DNA of 7,285 nt. Source: Trichodesmium sp. MAG_R04 (GTDB taxonomy: Bacteria; Cyanobacteriota; Cyanobacteriia; Cyanobacteriales; Microcoleaceae). The stretch lies in NCBI GenBank assembly GCA_023356515.1, contig JAKQYG010000208.1:1-7285 (forward strand), given 5' to 3'. The notes beneath the pieces are model-generated. The model searched no databases, was not told where the DNA came from, and saw nothing but the letters and a program-made list of their open reading frames with translations. Position 1 is the first letter of the stretch; every line of letters begins with the position of its first letter. Of this stretch, positions 1-5,448 are shown one piece after another. The position numbers and the translations under genes are program-made.

Positions 1-16
1 ACCAAGTAAGTAGGGT

Positions 17-250
17 TTAAAACTTTTTAGTTTCATTTAGAGACCAGTAATATTCTATTGATAAATTGGCTTGTTTGCAGCATTCTTCTAACTGTTTTTG
101 CAGTGTTAAAGCTTTCCTCACAGTCACAATAATTTCTTGAACTTTTTGGAACTCTTTTGTATTATTATCTAACGCCATAATTGTTTTTTTTTCTAATAAT
201 TGAAGTAGTAGTTCATAATGAATACGAGAGGGGACTGGTATTTTTTCCAT
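17..250 (-). CDS. Small conserved-type cyanobacterial protein, function unknown (77 aa)
   Basis: A complete small ORF with ATG at 248-250 and TAA at 17-19. The N-terminus (MEKIPVPSRIHYELLLQLLE) resembles, from memory, a short cyanobacteria-only family of unknown function, possibly the one catalogued as DUF5340; this was not checked. The protein is predicted mostly helical: residues 10-22 form an amphipathic leucine-rich stretch and residues 35-60 a second helix with coiled-coil-like spacing, containing adjacent cysteines at 57-58. The C-terminus (about 65-77) is polar with an aromatic cluster (YYW). There is no signal peptide or membrane segment, so it should be cytosolic. No clear Shine-Dalgarno precedes the ATG, which is common in cyanobacteria. 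It lies 410 bp beyond the trpC stop on the same strand, too far to assume co-transcription. Coding status is likely; no function can be assigned. Confidence 0.75.
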   Translation of the reverse strand: MEKIPVPSRIHYELLLQLLEKKTIMALDNNTKEFQKVQEIIVTVRKALTLQKQLEECCKQANLSIEYYWSLNETKKF

Positions 251-472
251 AGTTTGATTTCTATACTGTGTTTAATAATTTACGACCCCCATAGTTAAAG
301 TTGCGGATATTAATTTTAGGCAACAGCATAAATACAGTCCTTTCCATTGTTCTTATACTAAATCCGGGTATAAAAGTAGGCTTATCCCATCGCCTAATCC
401 GTTATTGAGTAAAAACTGTAACTTTAAAAAATATCTTCTCACTAAGGCGGATTTGATATTAGATAAACTTAC

Positions 473-539
473 GCAGACAAGATGCCCGTACAAAGTGATT
501 TTCACCATTCACTTTGTACATCTTATGCCCGAAATCTGC
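473..539. repeat. Nested palindromic element with 11-bp perfect hairpin arms
   Basis: Inner arms gtacaaagtga (488-498) and tcactttgtac (509-519) are exact reverse complements around a 10-nt loop. Outer arms gcaga (473-477) and tctgc (535-539) are also complementary. The heptamer atgcccg occurs as a direct repeat flanking the inner hairpin (482-488 and 525-531). There is no T-run on either side in either direction, so this is not a typical intrinsic terminator. Its left part (gcagacaagatgcccg) resembles a decayed form of a GCGGGCAAGATGCCCGC-type palindrome that I recall from cyanobacterial spacers. It is probably a dispersed intergenic repeat or small miniature element; the family was not verified. 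Confidence 0.6.
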
Positions 540-599
540 TGTATAGGTTACCTCAAATTTTCCTAGCTAGCCACAACAATCTTTTTTAGGGAGAAGCAA

Positions 600-615
600 G
601 TAAAAATATTTTTAC
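600..615. repeat. 16-bp perfect AT-rich palindrome 3' of trpC
   Basis: gtaaaaatatttttac is its own reverse complement and starts 45 bp past the trpC stop. Read as trpC mRNA it gives a weak 6-7 bp A:U hairpin ending in a short U-run, so it may contribute to 3'-end formation. At this base composition a palindrome of this length could arise by chance. Confidence 0.4.
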
Positions 616-660
616 AACATATTCTAAATATTAAAAGACATATTGCTCTCAACTTTACTT

Positions 661-1542
661 CTAAGTAAATAGCTCTAGCAATGCTGTACCTGGATCTGTT
701 TTTTTGATTAGAGATTCACCTATTAAAACAGCATTCACACCAGAGTTTCTAACAAAATTAATATCTTTAGAAGTATGTATTCCAGATTCACTTACCACTA
801 AAATGCCGAGTTTTTGCAATTCTTTATTCCTAGCTTCCATCAGTTGCAAAGTTGTTTGTAAATCTACTGAAAAATCTTCTAAGTTGCGATTATTTATACC
901 AATTAACTTAACCCCTTCTATTCCTAATACCCGATCTAATTCTTTCAGAGTATGAACTTCAACTAAAGCTGTCATCCCTAAATAATTAACTATTTTAATA
1001 AAATACTTTAAGTCTTGGTCTGATAAGATTGCTGCTATTAATAGTACAGCATCAGCTCCATATAAACGAGCAAAATAGATTTGATATGGATAAATTAAGA
1101 AATCTTTACAAAGTAGTGGTAAATCAACACTTGCCCTAATATTTGCCAAATTTTCAAAACTACCTTGAAAGAACTTTTTATCTGTTAAAACTGAGATACA
1201 AGTTGCACCACATTCCTGATATGACTTAGCAATAGCAACTGGTTCAAAATTTTCTCTAATTATTCCTTTGCTAGGAGAAGCTTTTTTCACTTCAGCTATT
1301 ACAGCAGGTTGAGTTTTTCCTGCTGATAAGGTAGTCAAAAAATTTAGAGGAGGAGGCATTAAGTCAATCTTTTTTCTTAACTCAATTAGAGGTTCTTTCT
1401 CACGTAAATAACCTACCTCTTTTTCTTTATGCCAAACTATTTCCTCTAGAATATTTTGAGCCTTTGAGTCTGGTACAGAAACTTCATAGCGCAAATTACC
1501 CATTTCTATAGCTGGGTTTGGTGGGCGGCGACGAATTTGCAT
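661..1542 (-). CDS. trpC: Indole-3-glycerol-phosphate synthase TrpC (293 aa)
   Basis: Converts 1-(2-carboxyphenylamino)-1-deoxyribulose 5-phosphate to indole-3-glycerol phosphate, CO2 and water, the fourth step from chorismate to tryptophan, in the cytosol. The (beta/alpha)8-barrel fold is recognisable by its motifs. AEVKKASPSKG (83-93) carries catalytic Glu84 and Lys86. LLCKDF (143-148) carries the catalytic lysine, Lys146. LVEVH (193-197) carries Glu195. IGINNRNL (214-221) carries Asn217. SESGI (251-255) and VLIGESL (272-278) bind phosphate. The first ~30 residues, starting MQIRRRPPNP, form an extension typical of cyanobacterial TrpC, which supports the ATG at 1540-1542. The stop is TAG at 661-663. 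No Shine-Dalgarno is visible. The gene stands alone: other trp genes are absent and lpdA lies 553 bp upstream on the same strand. Length and catalytic residues look intact, so it should be functional. Confidence 0.97.
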   Translation of the reverse strand: MQIRRRPPNPAIEMGNLRYEVSVPDSKAQNILEEIVWHKEKEVGYLREKEPLIELRKKIDLMPPPLNFLTTLSAGKTQPAVIAEVKKASPSKGIIRENFEPVAIAKSYQECGATCISVLTDKKFFQGSFENLANIRASVDLPLLCKDFLIYPYQIYFARLYGADAVLLIAAILSDQDLKYFIKIVNYLGMTALVEVHTLKELDRVLGIEGVKLIGINNRNLEDFSVDLQTTLQLMEARNKELQKLGILVVSESGIHTSKDINFVRNSGVNAVLIGESLIKKTDPGTALLELFT

Positions 1543-1790
1543 TTATTTTAAATAAATTAATTACTACGTTTAAATGATGTTTACTTAACAATTTTCAGCT
1601 TTTTCAATCTTGGGAAATCTTGAGATTACTCAATCTACCAATTTTCTGAAAATTAATATATAATTTGGCTGTACTATAAGGTTATTATTCACTGAGATAA
1701 TCTACCTCTTTTTATTGAGAATAATCTTTTCTAAAGAAAAGCCAAGGGACAATTATTACTACCACCTCCTCTGTAATTCCTATTTATTAT

Positions 1791-1825
1791 GACTCCTGAC
1801 TTCCCATTCCCCATTTACTACTCCC
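1791..1825. repeat. Degenerate heptanucleotide tandem array (STRR-like)
   Basis: Reads as five 7-mers in register: gactcct, gacttcc, cattccc, catttac, tactccc. Degenerate 7-bp tandem arrays of this kind (short tandemly repeated repetitive sequences) are characteristic of spacers in heterocystous cyanobacteria. Assignment to a named STRR class was not verified. Confidence 0.6.
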
Positions 1826-1941
1826 TAATCTTTGAAAAAACTTTTTCAGTAGACCCTATTTAGGGAAAGTTATAACTTTAAAAAATACCCTTTTACACTA
1901 GACGAACTTAGTATCATACCGTTCTACAATTTAATTTCGTA

Positions 1942-1963
1942 GTGTGGGCATATTACCCACCAC
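1942..1963. repeat. Bulged hairpin in the lpdA-trpC spacer
   Basis: In gtgtgggcatattacccaccac, the segments gtggg (1944-1948) and cccac pair around the 7-nt loop catatta, and further pairing is possible past a one-base bulge. It resembles a decayed GGGCATCTTGCCC-type palindrome, which I recall as common in cyanobacterial spacers. No T-run follows on either strand, so a terminator is unlikely. Confidence 0.45.
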
Positions 1964-2044
1964 GAGTATACATCATTAATATGAAACAAGCTTAAAATTC
2001 ATTCTGTGTAATTTTTGATTTTATTTTAGCCTCATATTTTTGGG

Positions 2045-2063
2045 GATTTAATAGAATTAAATC
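2045..2063. repeat. 8-bp inverted repeat just downstream of lpdA
   Basis: gatttaat and attaaatc are perfect complements around the 3-nt loop aga, beginning about 33 bp after the lpdA stop in the direction of its transcription. It could protect or define the lpdA mRNA 3' end. It is all A:T apart from one G:C pair and has no U-tract after it, so it is not called a terminator. Confidence 0.4.
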
Positions 2064-2095
2064 TACCATTCTGCTAATTTCCTTAAGATTAATAG

Positions 2096-3526
2096 CTAGT
2101 GAACAGTGGCTCGTTTAAATGCTTCATCCAAAACTTCCGATAAAGTGGGATGAGTATGCACATTAAAAGATAACTCATTAACAGATTGCTTACTAGCTAT
2201 AGCATTTGCTGCCTCTTGAATTAAATCAGAAGCATGAAGACCAATAATATGTACCCCTAATAATTCTCCCGTATCTTGACGATAAATTACTTTAGCAATA
2301 CCATCTGTTTCATTTTCAGCGATCGCCTTGGAATTACCCTTAAAATAAGTTCTGACACTTGCCACCTCAAACCCTTGTTCTTGACCTAAATCTTTCGCAT
2401 CTGTTTCTGTCATACCAACATAGCTAATTTCTGGATGAGTAAAAGCTGCCGCCGGAATACTAAGATAATTTGCTTCCCGATAACGACCACAAATATTTTC
2501 CACCACTGTTATTCCTTGGGCAGATGCTGCATGAGCTAACATCATTTTTCCTGTTGCATCGCCAATGGCCCACAAATTAGCAACTGGTTCACCACTGGAC
2601 AAAACCGCCATTTTACTATCTACTGGAATAAACCCTCTTCTATCAGTTTCTACTGCTACAGAATCCAGTCCCAAGTTTTTTGTATAGGGAATGCGACCTG
2701 TGGCAACTAGACAAGCATCAACTTCTAGAACTTCTTCTACTTCTTTAGTTTTGGCATCAGCAAGTTCAATAATTACTGGAGAGCCAGGAACTACCTTCAT
2801 AGCCAACTTACCAACTTTCGTCTCAATATCTCTTGACTGAATTAGAACTCTTTGTGCAATCTTAGCTATATCTGGGTCAAAAGTAGGCATTAATCGATCT
2901 AATGCCTCAATAATTGTAATTTCAGACCCAAGGGCAGTGTAAATATCAGAGAATTCTAGTCCGATATAACCACTACCAACAATTGCAACCCAAGGTGGTA
3001 GCCAGTCTAGTTTAAGAGCATCATCGCTGGTAAAAACTGTTTTACCATCCAATTCTATTCCAGGAGGAACAAAAGGTACTGACCCAGGAGCAAGAATAAT
3101 ATCTTTGGCAGTAAAATTTTCTTCTCCCTTTTCAGTCTTAACTGCAACCTTTTGCTTTCCTGTCACCTGACCCCAACCTATAATCGTATCTACACCTAAA
3201 CGTTTAAGGCTTTTGGTCATGTCACCTCTTATCTTACGAACAATATTACTAGCATGAGAAGCAATGACTTCTCTGTCATAAGAAACATTATCTAATTGAA
3301 TGCCTAGAGTCTTTAAGTGGTAAGCATTCCGTAATTCTCTAACTTTACCAGATGCTGCCAGAAGAGCTTTAGATGGTATGCAACCTCGATTAACACAAGT
3401 ACCACCCATTTCCGCTACTTCTACAATAGCTGTTTTTAGGCCACAACTGTTAGCGTGCAATGCTGCACCATGTCCACCGACACCAGCACCGATAATTATT
3501 AAGTCGTAATCAAATTCTTGAGTCAT
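2096..3526 (-). CDS. lpdA: Dihydrolipoamide dehydrogenase LpdA (E3 / L-protein, 476 aa)
   Basis: A cytosolic FAD-dependent disulfide oxidoreductase that re-oxidises dihydrolipoyl groups with NAD+. In cyanobacteria it is the shared E3 of pyruvate dehydrogenase and the L-protein of the glycine cleavage system, which links it to photorespiratory glycine breakdown. The N-terminal FAD-binding Rossmann motif IIGAGVGGHGAALHA spans 11-25. The redox disulfide lies in GGTCVNRGCIPSKAL (41-55), Cys44 and Cys49. The NAD-binding Rossmann motif IVGSGYIGLEF (182-192) ends in acidic Glu207 (IIEALD), which favours NAD+. ATGRIPYT is at 275-282. The second FAD motif AIGDATG (320-326) has Asp323. The C-terminal dimer-interface motif HTHPTLSE (457-464) supplies the catalytic His459-Glu464 pair. 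Length is standard. The ATG is at 3524-3526 with the usual short N-terminus before the Rossmann motif, and the stop is TAG. No E2 or glycine-cleavage genes are adjacent. Confidence 0.97.
   Translation of the reverse strand: MTQEFDYDLIIIGAGVGGHGAALHANSCGLKTAIVEVAEMGGTCVNRGCIPSKALLAASGKVRELRNAYHLKTLGIQLDNVSYDREVIASHASNIVRKIRGDMTKSLKRLGVDTIIGWGQVTGKQKVAVKTEKGEENFTAKDIILAPGSVPFVPPGIELDGKTVFTSDDALKLDWLPPWVAIVGSGYIGLEFSDIYTALGSEITIIEALDRLMPTFDPDIAKIAQRVLIQSRDIETKVGKLAMKVVPGSPVIIELADAKTKEVEEVLEVDACLVATGRIPYTKNLGLDSVAVETDRRGFIPVDSKMAVLSSGEPVANLWAIGDATGKMMLAHAASAQGITVVENICGRYREANYLSIPAAAFTHPEISYVGMTETDAKDLGQEQGFEVASVRTYFKGNSKAIAENETDGIAKVIYRQDTGELLGVHIIGLHASDLIQEAANAIASKQSVNELSFNVHTHPTLSEVLDEAFKRATVH
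2319..2326. other. HIP1 octamer (GCGATCGC) within lpdA
   Basis: An exact copy of the Highly Iterated Palindrome 1, over-represented in many cyanobacterial genomes. It is useful mainly as taxonomic evidence. Only two exact copies occur in this window, both in coding sequence. Confidence 0.8.
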
Positions 3527-3562
3527 CTCTGTTTTCTAAAACTTTTCGGTATGTTTGCAAAA

Positions 3563-3618
3563 ATTATATATAGCCATCCTATTTGATTTGTAATATTTTT
3601 GTGGTAGTTAGTAGTCAA
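3563..3618 (-). promoter_or_regulatory. Candidate lpdA promoter(s)
   Basis: On the minus strand, TTGACT (3613-3618) is followed after 17 bp by TATTAC (3590-3595), a reasonable sigma-70-type pair. Closer to the gene, a perfect TATAAT (3563-3568) lacks a -35 but would give a leader of about 30 nt. Either could drive lpdA. The TTGACT hexamer falls inside the heptamer repeat. Confidence 0.45.
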
Positions 3619-3634
3619 TAGTCAGTAGTCAGAG
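3607..3634. repeat. Heptanucleotide tandem array upstream of lpdA
   Basis: Four in-register 7-mers: gttagta, gtcaata, gtcagta, gtcagag. The unit differs from the array at 1791-1825, but both are 7-bp degenerate arrays of the type seen in Nostocales spacers. It overlaps the more distal lpdA -35 candidate. Confidence 0.65.
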
Positions 3635-3834
3635 TTTTCAAGGTTTTCAGCTCCAATTAACTATTGGAAAAATTATCACAACCAATTTAGGACTGCTATA
3701 TAGAGTAAAGATTTTTTAGTCATGAGTAACTACACTATCTACTATATAACCCAGGGGAAATGAAATAAATCTAATCTAGACCGAATATTTTAGAATCAGA
3801 ACTTACCTATAAAGGAATTACAGCAAAAAAATTT

Positions 3835-4044
3835 ATGGATAACTTTGAGAAGCAACTTGATATGGCTCTCCAGGAAACTCAAACTGAGAAGGATAATTCA
3901 GAACCCGCAAATACCCAGAAAAAATCCAAAGGAAATGAATTTTATGAAGAATTTAATTTATCAGAGTTAGAAGAAGCGATAGCGGACATAGATGAATATA
4001 TTCAAAAAAGCAAAAAATACCCACCATCATCTACCTCTGAATAA
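3835..4044 (+). CDS. Acidic small hypothetical protein (69 aa)
   Basis: ORF from ATG 3835-3837 to TAA 4042-4044. I do not recognise the protein. It has 17 Asp/Glu against 8 Lys and no Arg, His, Cys or Trp, so it is strongly acidic. The N-terminal third (1-19) could form a short helix. Residues 20-34 are polar and probably disordered. Residues 35-60, with EFYEEFNLSELEEAIADID at 35-53, look like one amphipathic acidic helix and are the most structured part. The tail (62-69) is Pro/Ser-rich. There is no signal peptide or membrane segment. It is convergent with the methyltransferase gene, with only 26 bp between stop codons, and divergent from lpdA, so it is a single-gene unit. The bounded helix and codon pattern suggest real coding, but a chance ORF in AT-rich DNA cannot be excluded. 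An adaptor or regulator role would be guesswork. Confidence 0.6.
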   Translation: MDNFEKQLDMALQETQTEKDNSEPANTQKKSKGNEFYEEFNLSELEEAIADIDEYIQKSKKYPPSSTSE

Positions 4045-4070
4045 AAAAAACAAATAGAAACTACTGTGAA

Positions 4071-4847
4071 TTAAGTGTGACGTTGACGTTGAATCTCATG
4101 CAAAATTATAGCTGTACTTATAGCAACATTTAAAGATTCTACTCCATTGCTTAAAGGAATTTTGACAGAATAATCAGCCAAATTAATTAAATCTGTTGAA
4201 ATACCAGAACCTTCATTTCCTACAATTATTAATGTAGGTTTTCGTAAATCTATCTCCCAATAGTTGGTAGTTGAACTTGGAACTGTCGCTAAAACTTGTA
4301 AACCTTTACTTTGTAATTGTAATACCTTATCCTTTAAGTTTTCAGATATTGTCTTCTGTAAATTAAACCATTCCCCGGCTGACGCCCGAACTACTTTAGG
4401 ATGATACAAATCTACACTATCTCGACTCACTAATAAACCATCTATGTTTGTTGCTACAGCTGTCCTCATGATAGTTCCCAAATTACCAGGATCTTGTATT
4501 TTGTCTAAAGCAACTCCCAAAGTCCTAATTTCCTGAAAATTTGTCTGTTTTTGTGGTGCTATAGCCACTACTCCATCAGGATTAACTGTAGTAGTAATAG
4601 ATTGAATCACCCTAGCACTTACCAATTCTATCCTGTGAGCTTTTTGGGATATTAATTCACACAAAAATTTATGTTTTTCTTGCCATTCAAGTGTATGGCA
4701 GACAGTTATAAGAGGATAATCTCTCCTGCAAGCTTCTTCCAGAAGATGAGTTCCTTCAACTAAAAATAATTGCTGTTCCCGCCTCCCTTTTGATTGGTGA
4801 AGTTGTCGAATTTGCTTTACCAAAGGATTTTGTAAACTGCTTAGCAC
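4071..4847 (-). CDS. TrmH/SpoU-family RNA 2'-O-ribose methyltransferase (258 aa)
   Basis: A SAM-dependent SPOUT-class enzyme that methylates a ribose 2'-OH in rRNA or tRNA. Residues ~1-100 form the substrate-binding region, including QLFLVEGTHLLEEA (26-39) and VNPDGVVAIA (88-97). The knotted catalytic domain follows. Motif 1 is KIQDPGNLGTIMRTA (116-130), with conserved Asn122 and catalytic-type Arg128. Motif 2 is IIVGNEGSGIS (207-217). Motif 3 is IPLSNGVESLNVAISTAI (230-247), forming the SAM-binding knot. This arrangement fits the rRNA methyltransferase branch with an N-terminal RNA-binding domain (RlmB- or YsgA-like) rather than TrmL. The target nucleotide cannot be read from sequence. The start is GTG at 4845-4847, preceded by an AAGGAAG purine run about 12 nt upstream; the next residues (LSSLQNPLVKQIRQL) match the family's usual start, so GTG is preferred. 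The stop is TAA. Confidence 0.93.
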   Translation of the reverse strand: MLSSLQNPLVKQIRQLHQSKGRREQQLFLVEGTHLLEEACRRDYPLITVCHTLEWQEKHKFLCELISQKAHRIELVSARVIQSITTTVNPDGVVAIAPQKQTNFQEIRTLGVALDKIQDPGNLGTIMRTAVATNIDGLLVSRDSVDLYHPKVVRASAGEWFNLQKTISENLKDKVLQLQSKGLQVLATVPSSTTNYWEIDLRKPTLIIVGNEGSGISTDLINLADYSVKIPLSNGVESLNVAISTAIILHEIQRQRHT

Positions 4848-5070
4848 TGTTAATCTTTTCTTCCTTATTTAGGGCTTGCTGATAAGATAAACTCATCTTG
4901 TCAATAAACCAGGTTAATTATTAATAAACTAGGGTTTCTTACAATTGTTGATTATATATTTTCCACATATAGTGCTTATTTAATTTTAAAAGGACTATAT
5001 ATAGTGGTAATATATTTGTTTTTTTAGGTCTATAGTTTTCCAAATATATAGTCAAAGATTTAAAGATAAT
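4848..5070. other. AT-rich spacer between tRNA-Leu and the methyltransferase gene
   Basis: 223 bp of very AT-rich DNA with recurring TATAGT motifs. It contains the 12-bp palindrome actatatatagt (4994-5005), a 10-bp inverted repeat gactatatat (4993-5002) / atatatagtc (5044-5053), and an imperfect 13-nt direct repeat atatagtgcttat (4967-4979) / atatagtggtaat (4999-5011). A weak promoter candidate for the methyltransferase gene is TTGTAA (4939-4944), 16 bp, AATAAT (4917-4922), on the minus strand. No clear terminator for the tRNA gene is visible. Confidence 0.5.
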
Positions 5071-5153
5071 GCGGAACCCGGGACTTGAACCCGGAAGTTC
5101 TTGCGAACACTAGAACCTGAATCTAGCGCGTCTACCAATTCCGCCAGCTCCGC
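5071..5153 (-). tRNA. trnL-CAG: tRNA-Leu, anticodon CAG
   Basis: An 83-nt type II tRNA. The acceptor arms GCGGAGC and GTTCCGC pair over 7 bp with one G:U. The D-arm region contains ggaattggtagacgc. The anticodon stem CTAGA/TCTAG encloses loop TTCAGGT, with anticodon CAG at 5117-5119, reading CUG leucine codons. The long variable arm is gttc-gcaa-gaac (5097-5108), diagnostic of Leu/Ser/Tyr types. The T-arm is CCGGGTTCAAGTCCCGG. The 3' CCA is not encoded, as is common in cyanobacteria. There is no intron; the group I intron known in cyanobacteria sits in tRNA-Leu(UAA), a different gene. All stems pair well, so the gene should be functional. Confidence 0.97.
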
Positions 5154-5448
5154 TACGCTAAGTTATAAATCTTTATTGTTGCTTATTTATTCAAATTTGT
5201 CAATTACAATGTTTTTAATAACTAAATTATCTCTGTAATTTTCAATTCTTAAAGTTATCTAAAATCAAGATGATTGAGAATATTTTCATTTGTAAATCAG
5301 GGAGCTATGAATGCCGAGTTATAGACTATGTGTGGTGATATTCGTATTTCAGTACTAAAAAAGTACATAGAAAATCAATACAAACCATATACATAGTGCC
5401 CGACTTTCACCCCTATGCTATCCTTTGGAAGAGCGCGGGACCTCCCAC
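5154..5448. other. Spacer between ald and tRNA-Leu
   Basis: 295 bp holding the tRNA promoter next to the tRNA gene (5175-5203) and otherwise little of note: a small hairpin gtact-aaaaa-agtac (5352-5366) and, near the ald stop, short GC-containing complements (acct...aggt, 5440-5454) without a T-tract. No gene is supported here. Confidence 0.6.
5175..5203 (-). promoter_or_regulatory. Probable promoter of tRNA-Leu(CAG)
   Basis: On the minus strand a consensus -35 TTGACA (5198-5203) is followed by exactly 17 bp and then AACAAT (5175-5180), a 4-of-6 match to TATAAT. Transcription would start near 5168, leaving a leader of about 15 nt for RNase P to remove. Confidence 0.6.

Larger units (their letters stand above)
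251..660. other. Intergenic spacer between trpC and the 77-aa gene
   Basis: 410 bp without a credible ORF. It holds a 16-bp perfect AT palindrome (600-615), a nested palindromic element (473-539), and a 15-nt sequence (taactttaaaaaata, 419-433) that recurs exactly in the lpdA-trpC spacer at 1873-1887. Any promoter of the 77-aa gene should lie near 260-330 on the minus strand. A TATAGA hexamer (262-267) is present but has no matching -35, so no promoter is called. Confidence 0.7.
1543..2095. other. Long spacer between lpdA and trpC
   Basis: 553 bp with no credible ORF on either strand. Repetitive content: an AT inverted repeat just past lpdA (2045-2063), a bulged GC-containing hairpin (1942-1963), the second copy of the 15-nt sequence shared with the 251-660 spacer (1873-1887), small palindromes ccctatttaggg (1854-1865) and tgaaaaa/tttttca (1833-1848), a heptamer array (1791-1825), an AT hairpin cttttct/agaaaag (1726-1741), and ttgagattactcaa (1620-1633). 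The trpC promoter should lie in the right-hand 100-150 bp next to trpC, but no convincing -35/-10 pair was found there. I saw no Trp-codon leader peptide or T-box-like element. Confidence 0.65.
3527..3834. other. Divergent spacer between lpdA and the 69-aa gene
   Basis: 308 bp holding regulatory sequence for both flanking genes. It includes lpdA promoter candidates (3563-3618) overlapping a heptamer array (3607-3634). For the plus-strand 69-aa gene, TATATA-like stretches near 3742-3750 could act as a -10, but no good -35 was found. An AAAGGA purine run (3811-3816) lies 18 nt from its ATG, farther than an ideal Shine-Dalgarno. No ORF is seen inside the spacer. Confidence 0.65.

Noticed and set aside
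704..955. Plus-strand ORF of 83 codons inside trpC
   Set aside because: Lies wholly within trpC on the opposite strand; the product resembles nothing and trpC has clear catalytic motifs.
1543..1700. Tryptophan attenuator or T-box ahead of trpC
   Set aside because: No Trp-codon leader peptide, no T-box-like sequence and no terminator hairpin in the trpC leader; only short AT palindromes.
251..2095. CRISPR array, insertion sequence or prophage remnant in the repeat-rich spacers
   Set aside because: Repeats are short palindromes and 7-bp arrays; there are no regularly spaced 25-40 bp repeats, transposase fragments, integrase fragments or target-site duplications of useful length.
5071..5153. 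Group I intron expected in a cyanobacterial tRNA-Leu
   Set aside because: That intron is in tRNA-Leu(UAA); this gene has anticodon CAG and an uninterrupted anticodon loop.
5311..5358. 15-codon ORF (MPSYRLCVVIFVFQY) with GGGA 7 nt upstream
   Set aside because: Well-placed ribosome-binding-like site but too short, with no downstream plus-strand gene for it to act as a leader; chance is the simplest explanation.
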